Positions 1 to 5,628 are shown, numbered from the stretch's first letter. The stretch is 6,940 nucleotides of DNA from an uncultured Hyphomicrobiales bacterium (GCA_903891395.1 CAITEM010000416.1:1-6940); one strand, 5' to 3'. Numbers and translations: made by a program. The notes: a model not told the origin generated them from the letters alone.

Positions 1-12
1 CTATCGCTCGCG

Positions 13-35
13 ACCCTCCCCCTCCAGGGGAGGGT
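13..35. repeat. Perfect 9-bp palindrome, dispersed-repeat type, possible transcript end
   Basis: ACCCTCCCC (13-21) and GGGGAGGGT (27-35) are exact reverse complements separated by the 5-base loop CTCCA. The hairpin lies 18 bases past the stop of the DUF1178 gene, which is transcribed towards it, so it could end or stabilise that transcript. No T-run follows it on the minus strand (the next bases are CGCGAGCGATAG), so it is not a classical intrinsic terminator. From memory, palindromes of the CCCTCCCC...GGGGAGGG form are scattered between genes in many Hyphomicrobiales genomes, and they often get translated into spurious protein tails resembling PPLEGEGRE. The symmetry is seen directly; the repeat-family membership is recall. 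Confidence 0.72.
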
Positions 36-52
36 GAAGGAAGAAAGCGAAT

Positions 53-526
53 CTAGTTTCTTTCATCCGGCAAAATCGGCAGCGGATGAAACTCGATGCC
101 TTCCTCGAGCAATTCCTTGGCGTCCTTAGGCGTCGCTTCGCCATAGATCGAGCGATGCTCGATCTCGCCGTAATGCATCTTGCGCGCTTCGTCGGAAAAC
201 TTCTTGCCGACATTGTCGGAATTTTTGGTGAGCTGCTCGCGCAGTTCTTTCAGCTTGCCGCGGAACTCGTGCTCCTGCGGCGATATCATCGCCACCGGCG
301 TGTTCTCGGTCGCGGGCGCTGCGGCAACGGGCGTGTCCGCGACGGCTTTGCGCTTCTTCGATGCCGACGACAACCGCGGCGCCATGATGGCCTTTTCGAT
401 CTTGGCCGAGCCGCAATGCGGACAGGTCACGATGCCGCGCTTGGCCTGCTTGTCGTAGGCCGCGGAATCCGGAAACCAGCTATCGAAGTTGTGGCCGTTG
501 TCGCAGACCAGCGCGTAATGGATCAT
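53..526 (-). CDS. DUF1178 family protein with N-terminal zinc ribbon
   Basis: A 157-residue protein of the DUF1178 family, whose function is not established. The N-terminus carries a probable zinc ribbon: Cys8 followed by Gly11-His12, then the CPHC pair at Cys35 and Cys38, reminiscent of FmdB-type small zinc-ribbon proteins. An Ala/Pro/Lys-rich linker (about residues 55-85) leads to a helical C-terminal region ending in the stretch HYGEIEHRSIYGEAT and LLEEGIEFHPLP, which is the family signature. The start at 526 is chosen because its ATG overlaps the TGA of the upstream amidase gene (ATGA). There is no strong ribosome binding site of its own, which points to translational coupling. It is the last gene of the comF-grxC-amidase unit and is followed by the palindrome at 13-35. 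Likely cytoplasmic; metal binding is inferred from the cysteines only. Confidence 0.9.
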   Translation of the reverse strand: MIHYALVCDNGHNFDSWFPDSAAYDKQAKRGIVTCPHCGSAKIEKAIMAPRLSSASKKRKAVADTPVAAAPATENTPVAMISPQEHEFRGKLKELREQLTKNSDNVGKKFSDEARKMHYGEIEHRSIYGEATPKDAKELLEEGIEFHPLPILPDERN

Positions 527-1401
527 TCGCGTACCAGGTGCAGGTGCGCCGCTTCCGCCATCGGCTCGGCCATGCCGAAGCGGCGGCCATGCTGCAGCGA
601 CGGCACCTTGGCGCGCGCCTTGGTGACTTCCGCCGGATCGATCTCGGCCATGACGATGCCGGTTTCGGTGCCGCCTTCGGCGAGCACGCGGCCCCACGGA
701 TCGACGATGATCGAATGGCCATACGTCTCGCGGCCGCTCTCGTGCTTGCCGGCCTGCGCCGAGGCCAGCACGAAAGAGCCGTTCTCGATGGCGCGGGCGC
801 GCATCAGTACGTGCCAATGCGCTTCGCCGGTCGGCCGGGTGAAGGCGGAGGGAATGGCGAGCATGGTGGCGCCGGCTTCGGCCAGCGCGCGATAGAGATC
901 GGGAAAGCGCAGGTCGTAGCAGATCGTCAGCCCGAGCCGTCCCCACGGCAGATCGGAAAGCACGGCGCGCTCGCCGGCGCTGTAGTTGCGTGACTCGCGA
1001 TAGCTCTCGCCGTTGCCAAGATCGACATCGAACATGTGGATCTTGTCGTAGCGCGCGGCGATGTCGCCCGCCGGCGTGATGAGGAAGCCGCGGTTGGCGG
1101 CTTTGTCGGGCGACACCTTGATCGCCATCGAGCCGACATGAATGAACAGGCCAAGCTTGCGTGCCAGTTCGCGATAGGCGGCCAGCGACGTGTCGTGTTC
1201 TTCCTCGACGATCGCCGCGAACAACTGGTCGCGGTTGGCGGCGAGCAGGTTGGTCATCTCCGGCGTCTGCACGTAGTCGGCGCCGGCCGCTTTCGCCTCG
1301 CCGATCAGCCGCGTCGCGTCGTCGAGATTGGCGGCGGGCTTGAGGCCTGACCGCATCTGGATCATCGCGGCCTTGAAGGTGGCCGGGGACGTTTGCGTCA
1401 T
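523..1401 (-). CDS. Carbon-nitrogen hydrolase, Nit1/Nit2-like amidase (nitrilase superfamily)
   Basis: A 292-residue member of the nitrilase/omega-amidase superfamily. The Glu-Lys-Cys triad is visible: Glu48 in QTPEMT, Lys120 in RYDKIHMFDVDL, and Cys161 in LTICYDLRFPDLY. The block PSAFTRPTGEAHWHVLMRAR followed by YGHSIIVDPWG matches the Nit branch that contains eukaryotic Nit1 (deaminated glutathione amidase) and Nit2 (omega-amidase for alpha-ketoglutaramate and alpha-ketosuccinamate). The KIHMFDVDL segment looks Nit2-like, while the region after Cys161 looks more Nit1-like, so the substrate cannot be fixed from sequence. The start at 1401 gives the normal family length and overlaps the grxC stop as ATGA; the stop overlaps the DUF1178 start in the same way. 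The neighbouring glutaredoxin favours a deaminated-glutathione repair role, which is an inference. A cytoplasmic enzyme. Confidence 0.93.
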   Translation of the reverse strand: MTQTSPATFKAAMIQMRSGLKPAANLDDATRLIGEAKAAGADYVQTPEMTNLLAANRDQLFAAIVEEEHDTSLAAYRELARKLGLFIHVGSMAIKVSPDKAANRGFLITPAGDIAARYDKIHMFDVDLGNGESYRESRNYSAGERAVLSDLPWGRLGLTICYDLRFPDLYRALAEAGATMLAIPSAFTRPTGEAHWHVLMRARAIENGSFVLASAQAGKHESGRETYGHSIIVDPWGRVLAEGGTETGIVMAEIDPAEVTKARAKVPSLQHGRRFGMAEPMAEAAHLHLVRE

Positions 1402-1664
1402 GCCGAGGGTCCCTGCAGCAGCGGGTCGAGTTTGCCGGCGCGCTCCAGCGCGTGCAGGTCGTCGCTGCCGCCGACATGGACCGGCCCGATGAAGATCTGC
1501 GGCACGGTCATGCGGCCGTTCGAGCGCTCGATCATCTCCTGCCGCTTGGCCTGGTCGTTGCTCACGGAAATTTCCTTGAACGCGACGCCCTTGCGCGTCA
1601 ACAGCGCCTTGGCGGCCACGCAGTAGGGGCAAAAGCCGGTGGTGTAGATTTCGACGGGGGGCAT
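1398..1664 (-). CDS. grxC: Glutaredoxin 3 (dithiol, GrxC type)
   Basis: An 88-residue dithiol glutaredoxin, full length for the GrxC class. It reduces disulfides and protein-glutathione mixed disulfides using electrons from glutathione. The CPYC active site is at residues 12-15 after the first beta strand (VEIYTTG), the cis-proline motif TVP is at 53-55, and the glutathione-binding GGSDDL is at 65-70, all in expected places. The start at 1664 puts MPPVEIYTT directly ahead of the active site as in relatives. It lies 30 bases after comF, with GGAACC just upstream and a stronger GGAGG further back, immediately after the comF stop. Its TGA overlaps the ATG of the amidase gene, so production of the two proteins is probably coupled. 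Confidence 0.95.
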   Translation of the reverse strand: MPPVEIYTTGFCPYCVAAKALLTRKGVAFKEISVSNDQAKRQEMIERSNGRMTVPQIFIGPVHVGGSDDLHALERAGKLDPLLQGPSA

Positions 1665-1694
1665 GGTGGTTCCGCTGCGGTTCAGGTCCTCCGT

Positions 1695-2495
1695 TTATAT
1701 GGTGCTGCGCAGGGGCGCGACAACCCTCGCAAAAACAAGGACATCGACGTGGGCGGCACCGGCCCGCAGCAGACCGCGGGCGCAAGTGTCGACCGTGGCG
1801 CCGGACGTCAGCACGTCGTCCACCAGCACCAGCCGCTTGCCGGCGATGTAAGCCTTGCGCTCGGCCGGGACCCGGAACGCGCCCTGCACATTGCCGGCGC
1901 GGTCGGCCTTGGACAGTCCGACCTGCTGCGGTGTCGCGCGCACCCGGTTGAGGCTGTCATGCAGCACCGGCACGCCGGACACCGCCGAAATCGCGCCCGC
2001 CAGCGCCGCCGACTGGTTGAAACGCCGCGCCCACAGCCGGCGCCAATGCAGCGGCACCGGCACCAGCGCGTCGGCCTCGGCCAGCAACTCGGCGCCGGCC
2101 CGCGCCATCCACCGTCCCATCATCGGCGCCAGATCGAGCCGGTCGCTGAATTTAAACGCCACCACCAAAGCGCGGGCGATGTCGTCATAACGCACAGCCG
2201 CCCGGGCCCGGTTATAGGCCGGCGGCGCGGCGATCGCTTCCATCGACAGCAGGCCGGGTCCTGGATCGTAGGTGAAGGGAATGCCGAGCCGCGCGCAATA
2301 AGGTTTCTCAATGAGCGATAACTTCGACCAACAGACGGCGCATAAGCCGACGCCGTCACCGAGCGGCGCGCGGCAGGACGGGCATAACGGCGGCAGCGCA
2401 ATATCGAGAAGCAATTTTCCGCCGCGGCGCAAAGCGCCGGCGGCGCGGACAATCGGCATTCCGATCCGGGCGACGGACGGCATCGTCGGCCTCAT
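1695..2495 (-). CDS. comF: ComF family phosphoribosyltransferase-like protein
   Basis: A 266-residue ComF/GntX-type protein. In naturally competent bacteria ComF is a cytoplasmic protein needed for DNA uptake, but the family is widespread in non-competent bacteria, where its role is unclear. Two CxxC pairs (Cys38/Cys41 and Cys52/Cys55) form a probable zinc finger near the N-terminus. A type I phosphoribosyltransferase domain follows, with the PRPP loop LVLVDDVLTSGAT at about 222-234, plus the family motifs RRFNQSAAL near 158 and TPQQVGLSKADRAGNVQGAF near 188-207. The reading frame stays open to 2627, but the ATG at 2495 gives normal family length and avoids running into the divergent gene's leader. 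The ATGs at 2483 and 2459 are possible alternatives, and no start has a strong ribosome site. First gene of the comF-grxC-amidase-DUF1178 unit. Confidence 0.92.
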   Translation of the reverse strand: MRPTMPSVARIGMPIVRAAGALRRGGKLLLDIALPPLCPSCRAPLGDGVGLCAVCWSKLSLIEKPYCARLGIPFTYDPGPGLLSMEAIAAPPAYNRARAAVRYDDIARALVVAFKFSDRLDLAPMMGRWMARAGAELLAEADALVPVPLHWRRLWARRFNQSAALAGAISAVSGVPVLHDSLNRVRATPQQVGLSKADRAGNVQGAFRVPAERKAYIAGKRLVLVDDVLTSGATVDTCARGLLRAGAAHVDVLVFARVVAPLRSTI

Positions 2496-2613
2496 CTCGC
2501 GGCGGCATGTCGCATGGTTGGAGTCCCAACTGTATTGCGAAACGTCACGCGGAGTGCTTGCATTCCCGGTAATTCGTAGCAGTGAAACTGCACATCCGTG
2601 GGGAGACGCAACG
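2496..2613. promoter_or_regulatory. Divergent intergenic region between comF and the binding-protein gene
   Basis: These 118 bases separate two divergent genes, so they must hold the start signals for the comF unit (leftward) and for the binding-protein gene (rightward). The region is less GC-rich than the flanking genes. I could not identify a convincing -35/-10 pair on either strand. Two small inverted repeats are visible: GTTGG(AGTC)CCAAC at 2517-2530 and GCAGT(GAA)ACTGC at 2579-2591. The second sits just ahead of the ribosome site. Either could be an operator half-site pair or a leader hairpin, but both have only 5-bp arms and could be chance. Promoter content is inferred from the gene layout. 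Confidence 0.5.
2600..2605 (+). promoter_or_regulatory. Strong Shine-Dalgarno site for the binding-protein gene
   Basis: GGGGAG lies 8 bases ahead of the ATG at 2614. It decides the start among several in-frame upstream candidates, because the longer frame back to 2311 would run antisense through comF and would bury the twin-arginine signal deep inside the protein. Confidence 0.75.
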
Positions 2614-3897
2614 ATGGCGCCAGACAATCACATTTTTAAATCGACAGCGAGTCGTCGCCAGATTCTGAAAGCCGGCACGGCCGCCACTTTCCTGGCAATG
2701 TCGCCGTCGGTGCTGCGCGCGCAAGGCCGCGCCATCAAGATCGGACTGGTGACGCCGACGACCGGCCCGCTGGCGATTTTCGGCGAGACCGACGCTTTCG
2801 TGTTGGCCGAGTTCAAGAAAGCGGTCGCTTCCGGCATTACGATCGGCGGCCAGACACATCCGGTCGAGGTCATCGTCAAGGACAGCCAGTCCAACCCGAG
2901 CCGCGCCGCTGAAGTCGCGAACGAACTGATCAATGCCAGCAAGATCGATCTGATGGTGGTGGCGCACACGCCGGACACCGTGAACCCGGTGGCGGACGCC
3001 TGCGAGATCAACGAAGTGCCCTGCGTGTCCACCGACGCGCCGTGGCAGCCTTACTTCTTCGGCCGCAAAGGCGACCCGAAGAAGGGCTTCAAGTGGACCT
3101 ATCATTTCTTCTGGGGCGCCGAGGCGCTCATCTCGACCTTCATCAACATGTACGACGAACTGCCGACCAATAAAGTCGTCGGCTGCCTGTGGCCGAACGA
3201 TTCCGACGGCAACGCCTTCAGCGATGCCGGCCACGGCATGCCGCCGGTTCTGGAGAAGCGCGGCTACAAGGTGGTCAACACCGGCAGCTTCGATCCCTTC
3301 GCGGAAAACTTCACCTCGCAGATCACCGCCTTCAAGGCGGCGAATGTCGAGATCGTGACGTCGGTGTTGCCGCCGCCGACCTTCACCAGCTTCTGGACGC
3401 AGGCCGCGCAGCAGGGCTTCAAGCCGAAGATCGTCACGCCTGGCAAGTCGGCGGAATTCCCGGCCGCGGTGCGCGCGCTCGGCCCGCTCGGCAAGAACAT
3501 CGGCATCGAGGTGTGGTGGTCGCCGTATCATCCGTACTCGTCGCATCTGACCGGGCAGTCGTCGGCCGAACTCGCCGCCGCCTACACCAAAGCCAGCAAC
3601 AAGACCTGGACCATGCCGCTCGGCTTCAAGCATGCGCTCTTTGAAGTCGCCACCGACGTCCTCAAGCGCAGCAAGGCGCTGGAGCCGAACGCCATCCGCG
3701 AGGCCATCGCGGCGACGCAGTACGAGTCGATCGTCGGGCCGGTGCAATGGGCCAAGGGTCCGGTGCCGAACGTCTGCACCACGCCGCTGGTCGGCGGCCA
3801 ATGGCAGCCCGGCGCCGGCGGCGAGCTGGAACTCAAGATCGTCAACAGCAAGGACGCGCCGGAGATCAAGACCAACGGCACGCTGGTGGCGCTGTAA
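2614..3897 (+). CDS. Tat-exported ABC transporter substrate-binding protein (Leu/Ile/Val-type, Peripla_BP_6)
   Basis: A 427-residue periplasmic binding protein of the type 1 fold used by branched-chain amino acid, amide, urea and aromatic acid ABC importers. The N-terminus has a twin-arginine signal: SRRQILKAG at 13-21, a short hydrophobic stretch, and a probable cleavage around 36-38 (VLRAQG). The mature protein begins with the typical first strand and ligand loop IKIGLVTPTTGPLAIFGE (41-58), followed by VIVKDSQSNPSRAAEVANELI (87-107) and a second-lobe region around 186-260. The aromatic-rich hinge region VWWSPYHPYSS (300-310) may touch the ligand. The ligand cannot be read from the sequence. 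The gene has a good ribosome site and ends in tandem stops (TAATAG). No permease or ATPase gene lies nearby, so it must use transporter parts encoded elsewhere or serve another role. Base composition matches its neighbours, so there is no sign of recent transfer. Confidence 0.92.
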   Translation: MAPDNHIFKSTASRRQILKAGTAATFLAMSPSVLRAQGRAIKIGLVTPTTGPLAIFGETDAFVLAEFKKAVASGITIGGQTHPVEVIVKDSQSNPSRAAEVANELINASKIDLMVVAHTPDTVNPVADACEINEVPCVSTDAPWQPYFFGRKGDPKKGFKWTYHFFWGAEALISTFINMYDELPTNKVVGCLWPNDSDGNAFSDAGHGMPPVLEKRGYKVVNTGSFDPFAENFTSQITAFKAANVEIVTSVLPPPTFTSFWTQAAQQGFKPKIVTPGKSAEFPAAVRALGPLGKNIGIEVWWSPYHPYSSHLTGQSSAELAAAYTKASNKTWTMPLGFKHALFEVATDVLKRSKALEPNAIREAIAATQYESIVGPVQWAKGPVPNVCTTPLVGGQWQPGAGGELELKIVNSKDAPEIKTNGTLVAL

Positions 3898-3939
3898 TAG
3901 CGGCTGCACGCGGCCGCGCGAATGTTGTAAAGCGAGGCC

Positions 3940-4836
3940 ATGCCGCAACCCGTGATCTTCGACCGCAAGCTGCTGCGCACGCGCCAAAGGCGCGCGCGGG
4001 TGCTGGGGCCTGAGACATTCTTGATCGACCGCGTCGCCGACGAGCTCGGCGACCGCATCGGCGCGGTGCTGCGAAAGTTCGCGCGCGCCGTCGATCTCGG
4101 CACGCCGACCGAGGCGGTGCGGAACGCGCTGCGGGCGAGCGGCAAGGTTGAAACGATCGTCGCTGCCGAGTGGGCCGCGCAAGGTCTGGCTCCCACAACG
4201 CTGCGGGTCGTGAGCGACGAAGAGGTTTTGCCCTTTGGCGACGGTTCGCTCGATCTCGTTGTGTCGGCGCTGGCGCTGCAATTTGTGAACGATCTGCCGG
4301 GCACGCTGATCCAGATCCGCCGCGCGCTGAAGCCCGACGGTTTCTTGCTTGCGGCGCTGATTGGCGGCGACAGCCTGACCGAACTGCGCGAGGCCTTCGC
4401 CCAGGCCGAGAGCGAAGTCGAAGGTGGCGTCTCGCCGCGGGTGTCGCCGTTCGCCGACGTGCGTGAAACGGGGGCGTTACTGCAACGGGCGGGCTTTGCG
4501 CTCCCGGTGGTCGATTCCGACCGGCTGACGGTGCGCTATCCGTCGGTCCTGGCCTTGATGCACGACCTGCGCCGCATGGGCGCGACCAATATTCTCGCCG
4601 AGCGCCGGCGTACGCCGCTGCGCCGCGCCACCTTGCGGCGCATGACCGACATCTATGCCGCGAAATTCGCCGATGCCGACGGCCGCCTGCGCGCGACCTT
4701 CGAAGTCGTCTGGCTGTCGGGCTGGGCGCCGCATGACAGCCAGCAGAAGCCGCTCAAGCCGGGTGCCGCCGCGCAGCGGCTGGCCGACGCGCTCGGCGCC
4801 CAGGAAATGCCGGCCGGCGAAAAGGCCGGGCGATAA
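3940..4836 (+). CDS. NDUFAF5-like SAM-methyltransferase-fold protein (putative complex I assembly factor)
   Basis: A 298-residue class I methyltransferase-fold protein whose whole length resembles mitochondrial NDUFAF5: the N-terminal IFDRKLLRTRQRRA (6-19), LPFGDGSLDLVVSALALQFV (97-116), NDLPGTLIQIRRALKPDG (117-134), GGDSLTELREAFAQAE (142-157), EGGVSPRVSPFADVRETGALLQRAGF (161-186) and the C-terminal GWAPHDSQQKP. NDUFAF5 is reported to hydroxylate an arginine of the NDUFS7 subunit (NuoB in bacteria) during complex I assembly, so a similar role is plausible here. Motif I is odd: VDLGTPTEA (51-59) replaces the usual DxGxGxG. The acidic residue expected after strand 2 seems kept as Glu77. The start at 3940 is supported by the conserved N-terminus, although GAGG lies only 2 bases upstream. 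It follows the binding-protein gene by 42 bases and could share its transcript. A BioC-type methyltransferase is the main alternative annotation. Confidence 0.88.
   Translation: MPQPVIFDRKLLRTRQRRARVLGPETFLIDRVADELGDRIGAVLRKFARAVDLGTPTEAVRNALRASGKVETIVAAEWAAQGLAPTTLRVVSDEEVLPFGDGSLDLVVSALALQFVNDLPGTLIQIRRALKPDGFLLAALIGGDSLTELREAFAQAESEVEGGVSPRVSPFADVRETGALLQRAGFALPVVDSDRLTVRYPSVLALMHDLRRMGATNILAERRRTPLRRATLRRMTDIYAAKFADADGRLRATFEVVWLSGWAPHDSQQKPLKPGAAAQRLADALGAQEMPAGEKAGR
4810..4829. terminator. GC-rich hairpin at a convergent gene junction, possible bidirectional terminator
   Basis: CCGGCC (4810-4815) and GGCCGG (4824-4829) are exact reverse complements around the 8-base loop GGCGAAAA. The hairpin lies within the last codons of the methyltransferase gene, ending 4 bases before its stop codon, and starts 7 bases past the stop of the DUF962 gene on the other strand. 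No T-run follows on either strand, so efficient intrinsic termination is doubtful. It is the only terminator-like structure at this junction. Confidence 0.35.
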
Positions 4837-5337
4837 TCAGCGCGCCGGTGAGGGGCCGTCGATCGACGCTTTCAAGTCCTGCTTCAGGCCCAGCGCCATC
4901 AGCACCTCGGCCATGATGAACATCGGGCCGATGAAGGCCTGAAACAGATTGTCGGCGAGCGCCGGGCGGCGGCCTTCCCAGACATGGCCGACGAGCTGGA
5001 ACGCCCAGCCGCCGGCAAAGAAGATCGCAAACACGGTCCACGCCGTGGCGCTGCCGAACCCGGCGACCCATTCGGCGATCAGCAGCATCGGCGCCATCAT
5101 CGCCAGCATGGCGAAGCCGATGACGCGGTCGAGCGCGATCCAGCCAAGCACCGCGGCGATGGCCACCAATAGCGCGGCGGATACGCCGCCGACATTTGCC
5201 AGCGCCAGCGGCACCAGGATCGAAAACACGATCGCCGGAATGCCGATGAAATGCGTGGCGCGGTTGCGGTGGTCGCGATGATAGCTGGCATAGGTCGCAA
5301 GCTGACGGGCAAATAGGCTGTCCAAGGAACGGCTCAT
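4837..5337 (-). CDS. DUF962 / Mpo1-like membrane protein
   Basis: A 166-residue integral membrane protein of the DUF962 family, which includes yeast Mpo1 (YGL010w), an iron-dependent dioxygenase that removes one carbon from 2-hydroxy fatty acids. Both family signatures are present: YASYHRDHRNRATHFIGIP (16-34) with His20, His23 and His29, and WAFQLVGHVWEGRRPAL (111-127) with His118 and Glu121, the likely metal ligands. Between and after them are about four to five hydrophobic segments (roughly 32-50, 53-70, 73-91, 99-116 and 134-150). The start at 5337 has a strong ribosome site (GGGGAGAA, 5 bases upstream). The stop codon directly abuts the stop codon of the methyltransferase gene on the other strand. 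A role in fatty-acid alpha-oxidation is inferred from the family; the bacterial substrate is unknown. Confidence 0.88.
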   Translation of the reverse strand: MSRSLDSLFARQLATYASYHRDHRNRATHFIGIPAIVFSILVPLALANVGGVSAALLVAIAAVLGWIALDRVIGFAMLAMMAPMLLIAEWVAGFGSATAWTVFAIFFAGGWAFQLVGHVWEGRRPALADNLFQAFIGPMFIMAEVLMALGLKQDLKASIDGPSPAR

Positions 5338-5423
5338 GACGGTTCTCCCCGGTTGCGGCCTCTGCGGGCCGTTGCGTTCAGCCTAGCATCGGGGAAGGGC
5401 AGGCGGCAGCGCCGAAAAAGCCG

Positions 5424-5597
5424 CTAGCGCAGCGCGGTCGAGACCCTCGTCCACATCGCGTTGACGTTGCCGCCGAGTGTGTTCACGGTTGCCAGGACCG
5501 CAATGCCGATGCCGGCCGCGAGCAGGGCGTACTCGATGGACGTCGCGCCGCTTGCATCCTTGAAAAAGCGAAGAGCGGTCGAAGCAAAACGAGCCAT
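5424..5597 (-). CDS. Flp/Fap-type pilin, orphan
   Basis: A 57-residue type IVb pilin precursor of the Flp family, the main subunit of Tad (tight adherence) pili. A basic leader (residues 1-17, ending DASG) is followed by ATSIEYALLAAGIGIAVLATV. The expected prepilin peptidase cut is after Gly17, placing Glu22 at +5 and Tyr23 at +6, the Flp hallmark. One hydrophobic helix spans about residues 24-40, then a short polar tail. The ATG at 5597 is chosen over the in-frame TTG at 5618 because AGGA stands 7 bases upstream and the length fits the family. The gene lies 31 bases after the Nudix gene. No prepilin peptidase, secretin, ATPase or other tad/cpa gene is in the window, so assembly would depend on a remote locus. 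Confidence 0.9.
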   Translation of the reverse strand: MARFASTALRFFKDASGATSIEYALLAAGIGIAVLATVNTLGGNVNAMWTRVSTALR

Positions 5598-5628
5598 CGC
5601 AATATCCTGTTCGAGCAACGGGACGAAT

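Noticed and set aside
86..895. Long plus-strand open frame across the DUF1178 and amidase genes
   Set aside because: Its product resembles no family I know, and it lies antisense to two strongly recognised genes joined by an ATGA overlap.
1452..2321. Long plus-strand open frame antisense to grxC and comF
   Set aside because: His/Gln/Arg-rich shadow translation with no recognisable motif; the minus strand carries the zinc finger and PRPP loop of ComF and the CPYC site of glutaredoxin.
2311..2613. In-frame N-terminal extension of the binding protein back to 2311
   Set aside because: It would overlap comF antisense, and it would put the twin-arginine signal about 115 residues into the protein. 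The ATG at 2614 has a strong ribosome site.
2496..2627. In-frame N-terminal extension of ComF to 2627
   Set aside because: It would cross the divergent intergenic region and overlap the start of the binding-protein gene, and the extra residues show no family similarity that I recognise.
3898..3939. Possible terminator between the binding-protein and methyltransferase genes (GCGGC at 3900-3904 with GCCGC at 3913-3917)
   Set aside because: Only a 5-bp stem with no T-run in a GC-rich stretch, so it is easily chance.
2545..4281. Very long open frame on the minus strand, antisense to the binding-protein gene (578 codons)
   Set aside because: The translation is low-complexity Arg/Ala/Gly/His-rich, typical of an antisense frame in GC-rich DNA. 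The plus strand holds a recognisable full-length protein with a ribosome site and export signal.
5338..5423. Possible small gene or terminator between the Flp pilin and DUF962 genes
   Set aside because: No open frame with a ribosome site, and no stem longer than 4 bp followed by a T-run on the minus strand.
5598..5618. Upstream TTG start for the Flp pilin, adding seven residues
   Set aside because: The ATG at 5597 has a properly spaced AGGA and gives the usual leader length; TTG offers no advantage.
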